NCBI GenBank assembly: GCA_963799415.1
Contig: CAWCXI010000045.1
Span: 124,001 to 188,000 of the forward strand
Reading direction: 5' to 3'
DNA length: 64,000 nt
Origin: JAMXLO01 sp963799415
GTDB lineage: Bacteria; Pseudomonadota; Alphaproteobacteria; Acetobacterales; Acetobacteraceae
Part shown: positions 53,186-63,486 of the stretch, piece after piece
How the letters are laid out: each line of letters begins with the position of its first letter
How positions within the stretch are numbered: position 1 is the stretch's first letter
Position numbers and translations under genes: made by a program
Notes under the pieces: generated by a model
What the model saw: only the letters and a program-made list of their open reading frames with translations
What the model was told of the DNA's origin: nothing
Databases searched by the model: none

Positions 53186-54715
53186 ATGCCGGGAGAAACT
53201 GTCCACCACGAGACGCCCCATCGGGCGATGATCACTGCGTGCGCGATCGGCGCCACGGTGTTGCAGTTGCTCGACCAGACCATCGCGAACGTGGCGCTGC
53301 CGTATATGCAGGGCAGCTTCTCCGCCAGCTTCGACGAGATCCTCTGGGTTCTGACCTCCTACATCACCGCGTCGGCGATCATGACCGCGCCGGTCGGCTG
53401 GCTGGCGGCACGCTTCGGACGCAAGCCGCTCTACGTCGGCTGCATCATCGGCTTCACCATCGCCTCCATGCTCTGCGGCGCGGCGCAGTCGCTCGGCCAG
53501 ATCGTGTCGTTCCGCGTGCTCCAGGGCATGTTCGGGGCCGCCCTGGTACCGTTGTCGCAGGCCACCCTGCTCGACATCTACCCCTATGAGCGGCGCGGTT
53601 TCGCCATGGCGATCTGGGGGGTCGGCGTCATGCTCGGCCCGATCATGGGACCGACCGTCGGTGGCTGGCTGACCGCGAACTATAGCTGGCGCTGGGTGTT
53701 CTATATCAATCTGCCATTCGGCCTGCTTGCCGCCGCCGGATTGATGATCTTCCTGCCAGGCGGCAGCGGGCAAGGTAAATTGCGCTTCGACTGGCTCGGC
53801 TTCGGCGTGCTGACCTTGGCGATCGGCGCCATGCAACTGATGCTCGATCGCGGTCAGGACCAGGACTGGTTCACCTCCCGTGAGATCATCACGGAGGCAG
53901 TGCTCGCCTGCCTTGGCTTGTACCTTTTCCTGGTCCACATGGCTTACGCAAGTGAACCGCTGATCCGGCCGAGCCTGTTCAAGGATATCAACTTCTCTTC
54001 CGGTCTCGCGCTGATGTTCATGGTGGGCACACTTATGGTGTCCAGCCTCGCGTTGATGACGCCTTGGCTTCAGGTGTTGAGCAACTATCCGGTGGAGACG
54101 GCGGGGCTGATAATGGCGCCGCGCGGAATTGGCAGCCTGGTGACCACCATGATAGGCGGCCGGCTGTCCGGGCGTGTCGACGCAAGGCTGTTGGTGGGGA
54201 GCGGGTTGCTGATGCTCTCCTACACGTTCTGGCGGATGACCGGCTGGACGCCCGACGTGTCGGAGCGTGAGATTATCATTGCGGTCGTGATCCAGGGCGC
54301 AGCGATGGGCCTGGTGTTCTCCCCTCTTCAGGTGCTCGCCTTCGTCACGCTGGAGCCGGCGATGCGAACCGAGGGCGCGTCGCTGTTCAGCCTGCTGCGG
54401 AACCTCGGCGCGGCAATTGGCGTCTCGGTCTTTTCGTCAGCGTTGGCGCATAATTCCCAGGCGATGCATGAGATGATCGGTGCGTCGATCACGCCGTTCA
54501 ATCGCGCGCTGCAGGCGCTTGGATCGCCGCATCATTGGCTCGATCCAGCGACGCGGCACGGTGCGGCGTTGCTGGACCGGGTCATCAACCAGCAGGCACA
54601 GATCGTCGCCTACGCCGACGACTACGTCCTTCTGATCATGACGACCTTGCCCGCGCTGTTGCTGCTGTTGCTGATGCGCCTCCCGCGAAAAGCGATCAGC
54701 CCGGCAGCAGAGTGA
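53186..54715 (+). CDS. DHA2 family (EmrB/QacA-type) MFS drug exporter
   Basis: 509 residues, 14 predicted spans. 'VLQLLDQTIANVALPYMQGSF' (span 1 with the D-T motif), 'WLAARFGRKPLYVGCI' (motif A) and 'WGVGVMLGPIMGPTVGGWLTANYSWRWVFYINLPFG' (motif C, antiporter) mark the DHA2 group. It expels drugs in exchange for protons. No EmrA-like adaptor gene is next to it. Convergent with the AlgX-like gene; the stop codons are adjacent. Confidence 0.93.
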   Translation: MPGETVHHETPHRAMITACAIGATVLQLLDQTIANVALPYMQGSFSASFDEILWVLTSYITASAIMTAPVGWLAARFGRKPLYVGCIIGFTIASMLCGAAQSLGQIVSFRVLQGMFGAALVPLSQATLLDIYPYERRGFAMAIWGVGVMLGPIMGPTVGGWLTANYSWRWVFYINLPFGLLAAAGLMIFLPGGSGQGKLRFDWLGFGVLTLAIGAMQLMLDRGQDQDWFTSREIITEAVLACLGLYLFLVHMAYASEPLIRPSLFKDINFSSGLALMFMVGTLMVSSLALMTPWLQVLSNYPVETAGLIMAPRGIGSLVTTMIGGRLSGRVDARLLVGSGLLMLSYTFWRMTGWTPDVSEREIIIAVVIQGAAMGLVFSPLQVLAFVTLEPAMRTEGASLFSLLRNLGAAIGVSVFSSALAHNSQAMHEMIGASITPFNRALQALGSPHHWLDPATRHGAALLDRVINQQAQIVAYADDYVLLIMTTLPALLLLLLMRLPRKAISPAAE

Positions 54716-55945
54716 TCATCGCGAGTCACCGGCAAGCCTTGCCACTTCCTGCATCATCATCTCACCCTGCATGCTGTTCGGCGCCGCTGCGTCGTTCTCC
54801 TCCAGCAAGATAACGTCGCCATCGAGCAAAAACTCGCGGCGCGCATCCGCATCGAGCGGCAGGTCGTACAGGCGACCGCCCGCGTAGCGGAGATGATTAT
54901 GATCCCAGTAGAACCAGTCGGTTATGTCGGGCGGGCAGGCGAGCTTCTCCAACGTGCTGTTGAGCAGACGGAGAAAACTACCCCCGACTTCGGTGATCGA
55001 TATCGTATGGCAGCCATTCGGCGGCGGACTCGACTGGTAGGTCAGTTCCGGCACCGGATAATGCGTATCCGGGTGTGGCAGATTGACGATATCCAGTAGG
55101 TCGCGATCGCTTCCCTGGGGATTGTACGATATCCGCCAGGTGAAGTTCAGCGTCGCCAGAAGCGGGGCAGGCCGCTGAGCATTCACGGCCGCGATCATCT
55201 TCCGCGCCGCGAGCGCGGATCCCAACGAGTTCCAGTGAGTGCCGCCGCGTGGGAACATGCTGATACCATATGCCTCGCGAGCGGCGGTCAGATCCGATGC
55301 GGTATCGACGAACCGCACCCCATGACGCGTCAACACCTTGTCATACAGGTCGAGCTTCTCGGCGCGGTCCTTGGCATTGCCCGGGCACGCGTAGCTGTCA
55401 GGAATGATCTGCGGCTCCTGTGCCACCTTGGACGGCGTGATGATATAGAGGAAAACCTTGCCGCGCGCGTCGAAGAAGTCCTGCATCCGACTGATGCGCG
55501 CGGCCCAGTCTTCGCTCGCGATCTGCAATTTTGCCAGATCGCGAGCGCAATACTCTTTCAGGTAAGTCATCTCGAATAACTGCTGGTCCCTGCCAACAAT
55601 CACAGCGTCCGGCCCGGTCGCGCCCGCTTCCGGGACCATACCCAGCAGCGAGTAGTAGATCTGGCCTTTCCAGCCGACCGCCAATTTGAACATCGGCGAG
55701 AGCTGACCAATCGAGCGTGAAACCCACCGCTGGTATGTCCCCGTAAGCACCGCATTAAGCGACATTATCGGTGCAGCCTCCTGGATGACCCCGGCGATCG
55801 TCGTCTTTGTACGGAAACGCAGCCACGGGCTGATCTCGCCGGCCGTCGTGTTCCACATCAGGTAGAACCACGAGATCAACGGCATCGACGCTCCGATGAT
55901 AAGGGGCAGATAGCTGAGTTTCAGCCGAATCGACCAGCGCCACAT
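54716..55945 (-). CDS. AlgX/AlgJ-like SGNH O-acetyltransferase-related protein
   Basis: 409 residues. One N-terminal span ('LSYLPLIIGASMPLISWFYLMW') anchors a periplasmic domain of the AlgJ/AlgX type: 'GKVFLYIITPSKVAQEPQIIP' and the catalytic-like 'FPRGGTHWNSLGSALAARKMI' (His of GTHWN). AlgJ/AlgX domains move acetyl groups onto polysaccharides such as alginate, usually with an MBOAT partner, which is absent here. The ATG at 55945 is chosen; the longer frame to 56095 has no span or homology. A short upstream frame ends TGAGATG at this start. Confidence 0.8.
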   Translation of the reverse strand: MWRWSIRLKLSYLPLIIGASMPLISWFYLMWNTTAGEISPWLRFRTKTTIAGVIQEAAPIMSLNAVLTGTYQRWVSRSIGQLSPMFKLAVGWKGQIYYSLLGMVPEAGATGPDAVIVGRDQQLFEMTYLKEYCARDLAKLQIASEDWAARISRMQDFFDARGKVFLYIITPSKVAQEPQIIPDSYACPGNAKDRAEKLDLYDKVLTRHGVRFVDTASDLTAAREAYGISMFPRGGTHWNSLGSALAARKMIAAVNAQRPAPLLATLNFTWRISYNPQGSDRDLLDIVNLPHPDTHYPVPELTYQSSPPPNGCHTISITEVGGSFLRLLNSTLEKLACPPDITDWFYWDHNHLRYAGGRLYDLPLDADARREFLLDGDVILLEENDAAAPNSMQGEMMMQEVARLAGDSR

Positions 55946-55946
55946 C

Positions 55947-56081
55947 TCAGAACCGGAAATCCAGGAGTGGCTCGAACGGATCGGCAACAGCCTTCCCGAC
56001 GGCCAGAAAGAGCGGCTCGCACAACAGCATTCTGGGTATGTAGAAGCCGGTTGTAGCAGTGGCAACGACAAAGGGCACCAC
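55947..56081 (-). CDS. Possible 44-residue membrane peptide, or gene remnant
   Basis: A GTG-started frame of 44 codons ending TGA 2 bases before the AlgX-like ATG (TGAGATG). It has a hydrophobic stretch ('VPFVVATATTGFYIP' and 'LLCEPLFLAVGKAV'). No ribosome site is seen and no family is recognised. It could be the end of a lost upstream gene, such as an MBOAT partner, since the junction looks like a coupled gene boundary. Confidence 0.25.
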   Translation of the reverse strand: MVPFVVATATTGFYIPRMLLCEPLFLAVGKAVADPFEPLLDFRF

Positions 56082-56197
56082 GACATGATGCGCACTTCTT
56101 CATCTGGTGTTTGCCGCGGCCTCGGATGCGATCATGGCTGGGCTTGGCCGCATAGGCGCTGACATAGTGAGATCGACAGGTGCACTGATCCCTCTTC

Positions 56198-56263
56198 CGC
56201 TTTGGCCGGCCTCAGTGCCGGCCAAAACGATCGCAGAGGCAGCGAGTTATTTGCCTCGAGGGT
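56198..56263. repeat. Palindromic repeat, second copy of the 34565 family
   Basis: Arms 56198-56210 and 56217-56229 (13 bases, 12 pairing) around loop CTCAGT; the inner 10 bases, TTTGGCCGGC/GCCGGCCAAA, are perfect. From 56217 to 56263 it matches 34590-34636 at about 38 of 47 positions, including the flank after the stem (AGAG.CAG.GAGT). The copy at 34565 has a longer stem. Confidence 0.6.
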
Positions 56264-56388
56264 TGGTGTGCGGCCTCGCACCTTGGCAGACGACTGCAGC
56301 GCTACCCGAGGTGTCGAGGATGAGCGCCGGCTTCTCCGGACACGCGTCCGGTGTCGCGGGATCGACCCAGCCATCGGCGTTTCGTCGA

Positions 56389-57690
56389 TCAGTGTGCAGC
56401 CGGCCAACCGCCAACAGGAACACCAGTGTCCGGACGCCGGACGCGTAGAAGCCGACGTGCATCGGCCACACGGTCCACGTTGAGATAGGCCTTCAACAAT
56501 GTGAATCTCACCAGGTCGAGCTGTGCGTGGCTGCCGCCGATGCGTTCGAGTTCGCCGGCAATCGGTTCAAGCGCGTCGATCGCTGCAGAGAAGTCTCGCC
56601 CTTCGAAAGCGGCGAAGGCGTGCGCCACGGCTGGAACGAAATGGCCGGATGGATAACGGCCCATTCTCGCGAGCTCCTCCGTCTGCCGCACGCGCACCTC
56701 CATCTCGTCGTCATCACCCGCCACGGCGTGCGCGAGCGCGATGTGCATGTCGGAAAACGCCGCGCCGGCGCGCGGGAAAGCGCTGTTCGCAAAGTCGTGC
56801 ATCATGCGCCACGCTTCGCCGTCACGCGGATGCCCGGCGAGTTCCCAGCGCCACAAGAACGAAACCGCATCGTTCAGCTTCCCACGCGGTGGGCCACTGT
56901 GCACATCGGGCGAAAAGGCTTCCTTGAACAGCCGGAGCGCCGCGGCGGCGTCGCCGGCCTCGAGTTCGCCGAGTGCCAGGTGCCAACTCAGATGGCTGAA
57001 CAACAAGCCGTTGCGCGGATATGTGGTGAGCCAGGACGCCAGGAAGCGGCGAGCGGCGTCCGCATCGCCCGCCTCATAGCAAAGATGCGCGCGGGCGTGC
57101 GCTGCCCAGGGGTTGGTCTGGTTCTGCGCGAAGGATCGATCTATCTTCGGACGAGCGGCGTCTCGCTGTCCATTCTCCGAGAGCGCCATGCCATGATGGG
57201 CCGTGAACCACCAATCATCGCCGTAGCTCGGAGCAAGCCTTTCCAGCAGGTCCAGCAGCGTGCGCTTCTGCCCGGCGCGGCCGGAACTGCCTATCAGCCC
57301 ATTGGTGAACGCGGCGGTGCCAAGCACGATCGCGTCTCGTGGCCACGCGTCCAGATGCGCGGGCAACGCGGCAAGGGCGGCTTCGGTGTCGCCCACTGAA
57401 AGCAGGTTGAAGAACGCGATATGGCTGGCTTCCCGTGCGGGCAAATCGGCCGCGAGCGAATTGGCCGCCGCCATTGATTCGCGTGCCGCTGCCGCGTCCC
57501 CGCGCTCAAGCAGGATGTGCGCCCTGGCGGCATGAGCGAGGGCAAAGCCGGGATCGGCCGCGATGGCACGATCAAACGCCTCGATCGCACCGGGGTACAT
57601 GGTCAGCTTCGCCTCGCAGCCCTGCACATAGGCGTCGCGCGCGATGGACGAGGCGGTGGACAAGGGCAGATCGTATCGGTCCGTCAGCAT
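56389..57690 (-). CDS. Tetratricopeptide repeat protein (TTC38-like)
   Basis: 433 residues without signal peptide or spans. TPR-like helical pairs occur through most of it ('YPGAIEAFDRAIAADPGFALAHAARAHILLERGDAAAARESMAAAN'), and 'APSYGDDWWFTAHHGMALSENGQRDAARPKIDRSFAQNQTNPWAAHARAHLCYEAGD' resembles TTC38, a TPR protein of unknown role found in bacteria and animals. ATG 57690. It shares a 167-base divergent region with the GFA gene. Partner proteins are unknown. Confidence 0.85.
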   Translation of the reverse strand: MLTDRYDLPLSTASSIARDAYVQGCEAKLTMYPGAIEAFDRAIAADPGFALAHAARAHILLERGDAAAARESMAAANSLAADLPAREASHIAFFNLLSVGDTEAALAALPAHLDAWPRDAIVLGTAAFTNGLIGSSGRAGQKRTLLDLLERLAPSYGDDWWFTAHHGMALSENGQRDAARPKIDRSFAQNQTNPWAAHARAHLCYEAGDADAARRFLASWLTTYPRNGLLFSHLSWHLALGELEAGDAAAALRLFKEAFSPDVHSGPPRGKLNDAVSFLWRWELAGHPRDGEAWRMMHDFANSAFPRAGAAFSDMHIALAHAVAGDDDEMEVRVRQTEELARMGRYPSGHFVPAVAHAFAAFEGRDFSAAIDALEPIAGELERIGGSHAQLDLVRFTLLKAYLNVDRVADARRLLRVRRPDTGVPVGGWPAAH

Positions 57691-57857
57691 ATGGTATCCT
57701 CATCACGGAATTTTCCGGAATCATACGATCCGCTTTCGCGTCAATGGAAGAGCCTGCGGGCCATTGAAGCTCTGTCGTTCGCCCCGTGCCGACCTCAAGA
57801 GAGTCGCAGAATGCGAAGGTTTCAACGTGCGTCGGTCTGGAAGGGAGGGACAACAAG

Positions 57858-58238
57858 ATGAGCAAACAGTTCGAAGGCGGGTGTCTGTGCGGCACGGTGC
57901 GATTTGTCGCCGCCGGCGAACCGATCGGCGTGGCATGGTGCCACTGCCAAAGCTGTCGCAAGCACAGTGGCGCGCCGGTCTCCGTGTTCGTGGCATTCAG
58001 GCGTGACGCCTATACGGTGACCGAAGGGGAGATAACGAAGTTCAGTTCGTCTCCCGGCAGGTTGCGCGGATTCTGCGCAAGGTGCGGGTCGACCTTGACC
58101 TGCGAAGGCGAGACCTCGTCGGAGATGCATTTCCATGTCGGCGCATTCGATGACGCCGCCGCGCTTGAGCCGACGAGGCACATATTTCCGGAAGAACGTC
58201 TGCCATGGCTACACTTTGCTGAGGCTGCTGGCCACTGA
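57858..58238 (+). CDS. GFA / CENP-V family zinc protein
   Basis: 126 residues of the glutathione-dependent formaldehyde-activating (GFA) fold. Zinc ligands are visible: 'GGCLCGTVRF', 'WCHCQSCRKHSG' and 'GFCARCGSTLT'. The original formaldehyde role is disputed and many members have unknown substrates. The ATG at 57858 follows GGGAGGG; the longer frame to 57786 has no homology. Divergent from the TPR gene. Confidence 0.9.
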   Translation: MSKQFEGGCLCGTVRFVAAGEPIGVAWCHCQSCRKHSGAPVSVFVAFRRDAYTVTEGEITKFSSSPGRLRGFCARCGSTLTCEGETSSEMHFHVGAFDDAAALEPTRHIFPEERLPWLHFAEAAGH

Positions 58239-58369
58239 CAGGTCCTGATGCGTTGATCACGCGCGACGCTGATCATTCATGCCAGTGGTTATTCAGCATG
58301 CCGGCAATTGGTGACTTGCAAGACATACGCACCAGCCTGTGGCGGCCCACTCAGCCGTATGGTTGGGTG

Positions 58370-58768
58370 CTAGCCTCTCAAACTATCCGGCACCTTCCCG
58401 CCATTCTCCGCCAGCTTCTGCATCACCGCCTTATGCAGCGCTATGTTCTGCTCCGCCGTGCCATCTGCGCCGGCATGTACGTTCAACTCGCCACCCAACT
58501 CTTTGCGTGCGGCAAGGCTGGAATCAAGGTCCAGCAACTTTAGCAGATCGACAATCGACGTCTGCCAGTTCCCACCGCCGCCCTTCTGGGCTGCCATGCC
58601 ATTCAGCACCGCCTCGACGTCCACAGCTTCCGCGGGCGTCCCAGCGGACGCCGAGACCGGTGCTGAAGCGGGCGGCACATTGACCGCCGGTGAGCCTGGC
58701 TGTGCCGCGGGCTCCGCTGCCGGCCCGCTGTGAAAGATCTTGCTCAGAATGGAACCGAAGATGCTCAT
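58370..58768 (-). CDS. DUF3597 family protein
   Basis: 132 residues. 'MSIFGSILSKIFHSGPAAEP' opens the family; a Pro/Ala-rich linker (20-55) follows, then 'VEAVLNGMAAQKGGGGNWQTSIVDLLKLLDLDSSLAARKELGGELNV', the DUF3597 core. Function unknown; some relatives are described with LysM-linked peptidoglycan roles, which I cannot confirm. ATG 58768 is preferred to 58834. The 222-base gap to the next gene and the 131-base gap before this one show nothing. Confidence 0.85.
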   Translation of the reverse strand: MSIFGSILSKIFHSGPAAEPAAQPGSPAVNVPPASAPVSASAGTPAEAVDVEAVLNGMAAQKGGGGNWQTSIVDLLKLLDLDSSLAARKELGGELNVHAGADGTAEQNIALHKAVMQKLAENGGKVPDSLRG

Positions 58769-58990
58769 TGGACGCCCCTCGCGAATTGAAAACAGACGCA
58801 CCCCTAAACGATTAGGGCCGATACCCAACGTCACATTATCGCGTCATCCTCGGGATCGGGCGGCGAGTTAGCTCTGACTTCCCATAAAATGCTCCCCTGG
58901 GGTCAGAAGCACACCCGCCTGAGCAAATCAGTTTGGCGACGCCCTCGCCCTGTGGCACGCTCGCGCCCGACTTCGGAAGGAACCGCGACC

Positions 58991-60220
58991 ATGCAGGACA
59001 ACACCGCCGCGTTCGACATGCTCGCAGGCGTTCGCATCGTGGATTTCACCCAGTTCGAGGCCGGCCCCTCCTGCACCGAGGCGCTCGCCTGGCTCGGCGC
59101 CGAGGTCGTTAAGATCGAGAACCCCAAGATGGGCGATCCGGGACGACGGCTGCGGCCCGGTCAGCCCGACGATGACCCGTACTACTTCCACGTATTCAAC
59201 GCGAATAAGAAGTCGATCACGCTCAACCTGAAATCGCCGCGCGGCCTGGAACTGGTGAAGGACATGCTCCGCCGCGCCGACGTGTGCGTGGAGAACTACG
59301 CGCCGGGCACGATCGAACGCCTGGGCCTCGGCTACGACGTCGTCCGCGACATCAATCCGCGGATCATCTACGCGCAGGTGAAGGGCTTCGGCGAGGGCAG
59401 CCCGTACGAGCACAACCTCGCCTTCGACATGATCGCACAGGCCTGCGGCGGCACATTCAGCGTCACCGGCGCGCCGGACGGTCCGCCCACGCGCCCCGGC
59501 ATATCGCTTGGCGACACCGGCACCGGCATGCTGATGGCGATCACCATCCTGGGTGCCCTGCGCAAACGCGACGCGACCGGCCAGGGCGGCCGGCTGCAGG
59601 TCGCGATGCAGGACGCCATCATGCACTACATGCGCATCAACTTCGCGACCCAAGGCCTGACCGGCAAGCCGGCGCAGCGCGGCGGCGACAAGGTGCCGGG
59701 CGTCAACAACGCGCCGATGGGGCTCTATCCGTGCAAGCCGGGTGGACCCAACGACTACGTCTACCTGATGACCAGCCGCGCCAATCCAGACCACTGGGAT
59801 CGCCTGCTCAAGCTGATCGGCCGCGAGGACCTGATCGGCGACGCCCGCTATGCGACACCGATGGACCGGCTGCAGCGCGAGCGCGAGGTGGACGCAGTCA
59901 TCGCCGAGTGGACCCGGCTACACACCAAGCAGGATGCGATGCAGATGATCGGCGCCGCCGGCATCCCGGCCGGCGCGGTGCTCGACACCATGGAACTGCA
60001 GAACGATCCCAGCTTCGAGCAGCGTGGCATCATGCAGGTGATGCACCATCCGGTGCACGGCGACTTCAAGATGCCGGCCTGGCCGGTGCGGGTGGACGGC
60101 AAGCCATCGCGGATCGCGTCCTCACCGGTGCTCGGCGAGCACACCGATGACGTGCTGCGAAAGTGGCTGGATCTTACCGAAGCCGACGTCGCGACGCTGC
60201 GGCGTGACGGAGTCCTGTAG
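58991..60220 (+). CDS. Family III CoA-transferase (formyl-CoA transferase-like)
   Basis: 409 residues. 'LAGVRIVDFTQFEAGPSCTEALAWLGAEVVKIENP', 'NANKKSITLNLKSPRG' and the catalytic Asp175 in 'ISLGDTGTGM' are those of Frc-type enzymes that exchange CoA between acids such as formate and oxalate. It keeps the later conserved Asp in 'VAMQDAIMHY'. ATG 58991 with GGAAGG upstream; the longer frame to 58889 is not conserved. Stands alone; no oxalyl-CoA decarboxylase nearby. Confidence 0.93.
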   Translation: MQDNTAAFDMLAGVRIVDFTQFEAGPSCTEALAWLGAEVVKIENPKMGDPGRRLRPGQPDDDPYYFHVFNANKKSITLNLKSPRGLELVKDMLRRADVCVENYAPGTIERLGLGYDVVRDINPRIIYAQVKGFGEGSPYEHNLAFDMIAQACGGTFSVTGAPDGPPTRPGISLGDTGTGMLMAITILGALRKRDATGQGGRLQVAMQDAIMHYMRINFATQGLTGKPAQRGGDKVPGVNNAPMGLYPCKPGGPNDYVYLMTSRANPDHWDRLLKLIGREDLIGDARYATPMDRLQREREVDAVIAEWTRLHTKQDAMQMIGAAGIPAGAVLDTMELQNDPSFEQRGIMQVMHHPVHGDFKMPAWPVRVDGKPSRIASSPVLGEHTDDVLRKWLDLTEADVATLRRDGVL

Positions 60221-60360
60221 CCGGTTACCCACTGATCTTTCTTCGCTGCGAATTCGCGCTTGACCTGAGGCCCCCCGCGGCTGCATCCGCCACTGGCGAC
60301 AAGTCACGGGAAGACCAGCCTTTGCCGATCGGCCAGCCGCGACGGATTTTCCGCTCGGGA

Positions 60361-60873
60361 ATGACCCGGCCCAAACCCAAGGGCGTGGTAGTGGTACTCG
60401 TTGCCGCCCTGATGGTTGCGGCAGGGGTGTCGCTCGCCATGCGGCCGCATCACGACGTGCCGCCGGCGCCCGCGCTGATTGCAGCCACGGTCGAACTCAG
60501 CGCCCAGCCCCCCGATGTCGCCGTGATCGATGGTGGCACGCTGAAGTTGGGCGATCGGGTGGTCCGGCTGTTCGGCGTCGAGCCGCCCCCCCGCAGCAAG
60601 CCCTGCGGCACGCACGACGATGCCGGGCAGGACTGCGCCGCGTCGGCCGCCAACGCCCTGGCCGGGATGCTGCGCGACCTCCCCGTTGCCTGCCGGATCA
60701 CCGGTATGGACAGCCTTGGTCGTCCCTATGCGATCTGCCAGGCGAACGGCACCGAGCTCAACAGCGCCATGATTGCGGCCGGCTGGGCGCGCGCTGTCAC
60801 CGCACAGCCCGAACTCAAGAGCGCGGAACAGGCGGCGCGGGCTGCGCATCGCGGCGTCTGGGCGTTCGAGTAA
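60361..60873 (+). CDS. Thermonuclease (SNase)-like protein
   Basis: 170 residues. A signal or membrane anchor at about 9-30 ('VVVVLVAALMVAAGVSLAM') precedes a staphylococcal-nuclease-like OB fold: 'VIDGGTLKLGDRVVRLFGVEPPPR', 'VACRITGMDSLGRPYAICQANGTELNSAMIAAGWARAV', 'AARAAHRGVW'. The usual catalytic Arg/Glu pair is only partly visible, so activity is uncertain. ATG 60361; a TTG at 60322 is possible. A weak AGGGAG/CTCCCT hairpin at 60878-60896 could end the transcript. Confidence 0.8.
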   Translation: MTRPKPKGVVVVLVAALMVAAGVSLAMRPHHDVPPAPALIAATVELSAQPPDVAVIDGGTLKLGDRVVRLFGVEPPPRSKPCGTHDDAGQDCAASAANALAGMLRDLPVACRITGMDSLGRPYAICQANGTELNSAMIAAGWARAVTAQPELKSAEQAARAAHRGVWAFE

Positions 60874-60994
60874 CTGGAGGGAGCAGAAATCTCCCTGCAA
60901 AATGCCAGTGTAGCGCGAAAGAAGATGTCTTCCCGCGAGCCTGGCGCGCAATGCAGATTCCTCATGCGGGCTAGGTTTCCGGCGGCGCCAAAGG

Positions 60995-61015
60995 ATTAAC
61001 CGGATTCCGGTTAAT
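60995..61015. promoter_or_regulatory. Perfect 21-bp palindrome upstream of pdhA
   Basis: ATTAACCGGA-T-TCCGGTTAAT: 10-base arms pair without mismatch around one base. It ends 98 bases before the pdhA ATG, in the 239-base gap after the SNase-like gene, and is AT-richer than its surroundings. A dimeric regulator of the pdh operon is likely. It does not match PdhR or any other site I recognise. Confidence 0.6.
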
Positions 61016-61112
61016 TGTTGCTATTGCATTGCACCATAACGCTTTTTTGCCCGCCTCGACTTGCCCGACGGGATGTCCGACGTTAGCTCTGCGTCTGCGG
61101 CAGGGGGATACT

Positions 61113-62126
61113 ATGGCCATCACATCCGAAACCAGGAAGCGGAGCGGCAAGGCCCGTGAGCCATCGGCCGACAAACAGCAACTGATGCAAGCCTACCGCG
61201 ACATGCTGCTGATCCGTCGCTTCGAGGAAAAGGCAGGCCAGCTCTACGGCATGGGCCTGATCGGCGGCTTTTGCCATCTCTACATCGGCCAGGAGGCAGT
61301 TGTCGTCGGCATGCAGATGGCGCTGTCCGACGGCGACGAGGTCGTCACATCGTATCGCGACCACGGTCACATGCTGGCAACCGGCATGGACCCGCGCGGC
61401 GTGATGGCGGAACTCACCGGCCGCGCCACCGGCTACTCGCACGGCAAGGGCGGCTCTATGCACATGTTCAGCAAGGAGAAGAATTTCTTCGGCGGCCACG
61501 GCATCGTCGGCGCGCAGGTGAGCATCGGCACCGGGCTCGCGTTCAGCAACTGGTATCGCGGCAACGACCGCGTCGCGGTCACCTATTTCGGTGAGGGCGC
61601 ATCGAACCAAGGCCAGACATTCGAAAGCTTCAACCTGGCCGCGCTGATGAAACTGCCAGTGGTCTACGTGATCGAAAACAACAAGTACGGCATGGGCACG
61701 CATGTCGAGCGCGCATCGGCGTCGCGCGATCTGTCGAAGAACGGCGCGCCATGGGGCATTCCCGGCATCCAGATCGACGGCATGGATGTGCTCGCGGTGA
61801 AGGAGGCAGGTGACCAGGCGGTGGCGCATTGCCGCGCCGGCAAGGGGCCCTTCCTGGTCGAGGCGAAGACCTACCGCTATCGCGGCCACTCGATGTCGGA
61901 TCCCGCGCGCTATCGCACGCGCGAGGAGATCCAGACCATGCGCACGCAGCACGATCCGATCGACGGCGCGCGACATAAGCTGGAAGCGCTCGGTGTCGAG
62001 GAGGAGGCGATCAAGCGCATCGACGATGAGGTGAAGGCGATCGTGCAGGACGCAGCGGACTTCGCGCAGAGCAGCCCCGAACCGGACGAGGCGGAACTCT
62101 GGACCGACGTGCTGCTGGAGGGCTGA
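61113..62126 (+). CDS. pdhA: Pyruvate dehydrogenase E1 component, alpha subunit
   Basis: 337 residues. The E1 heterotetramer decarboxylates pyruvate with thiamine diphosphate. TPP motif: 'GEGASNQGQTFESFNLAALMKLPVVYVIENN'; also 'RFEEKAGQLYGMGLIGGFCHLYIGQEA' and the loop 'YRYRGHSMSDPARYR'. A Lys/Arg-rich N-terminal tail (1-20) precedes the fold. ATG 61113 follows AGGGGG. First gene of pdhABC; pdhB starts 3 bases after its stop. Confidence 0.97.
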   Translation: MAITSETRKRSGKAREPSADKQQLMQAYRDMLLIRRFEEKAGQLYGMGLIGGFCHLYIGQEAVVVGMQMALSDGDEVVTSYRDHGHMLATGMDPRGVMAELTGRATGYSHGKGGSMHMFSKEKNFFGGHGIVGAQVSIGTGLAFSNWYRGNDRVAVTYFGEGASNQGQTFESFNLAALMKLPVVYVIENNKYGMGTHVERASASRDLSKNGAPWGIPGIQIDGMDVLAVKEAGDQAVAHCRAGKGPFLVEAKTYRYRGHSMSDPARYRTREEIQTMRTQHDPIDGARHKLEALGVEEEAIKRIDDEVKAIVQDAADFAQSSPEPDEAELWTDVLLEG

Positions 62127-62129
62127 GAG

Positions 62130-63473
<1,344 letters not shown>

Positions 63474-63486
63474 GGGGGAGCAACTC

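Larger units (their letters stand above)
55946..56388. other. 443-base gap, mainly non-coding
   Basis: Between the AlgX-like and TPR genes. It contains a short ORF (55947-56081, minus) and a palindromic repeat copy (56198-56263). The rest shows no gene, RNA or clear promoter. Confidence 0.6.

Noticed and set aside
60878..60896. Terminator after the SNase-like gene
   Set aside because: Only a 6-bp stem with no U-run; noted in the gene entry but too weak to list separately.
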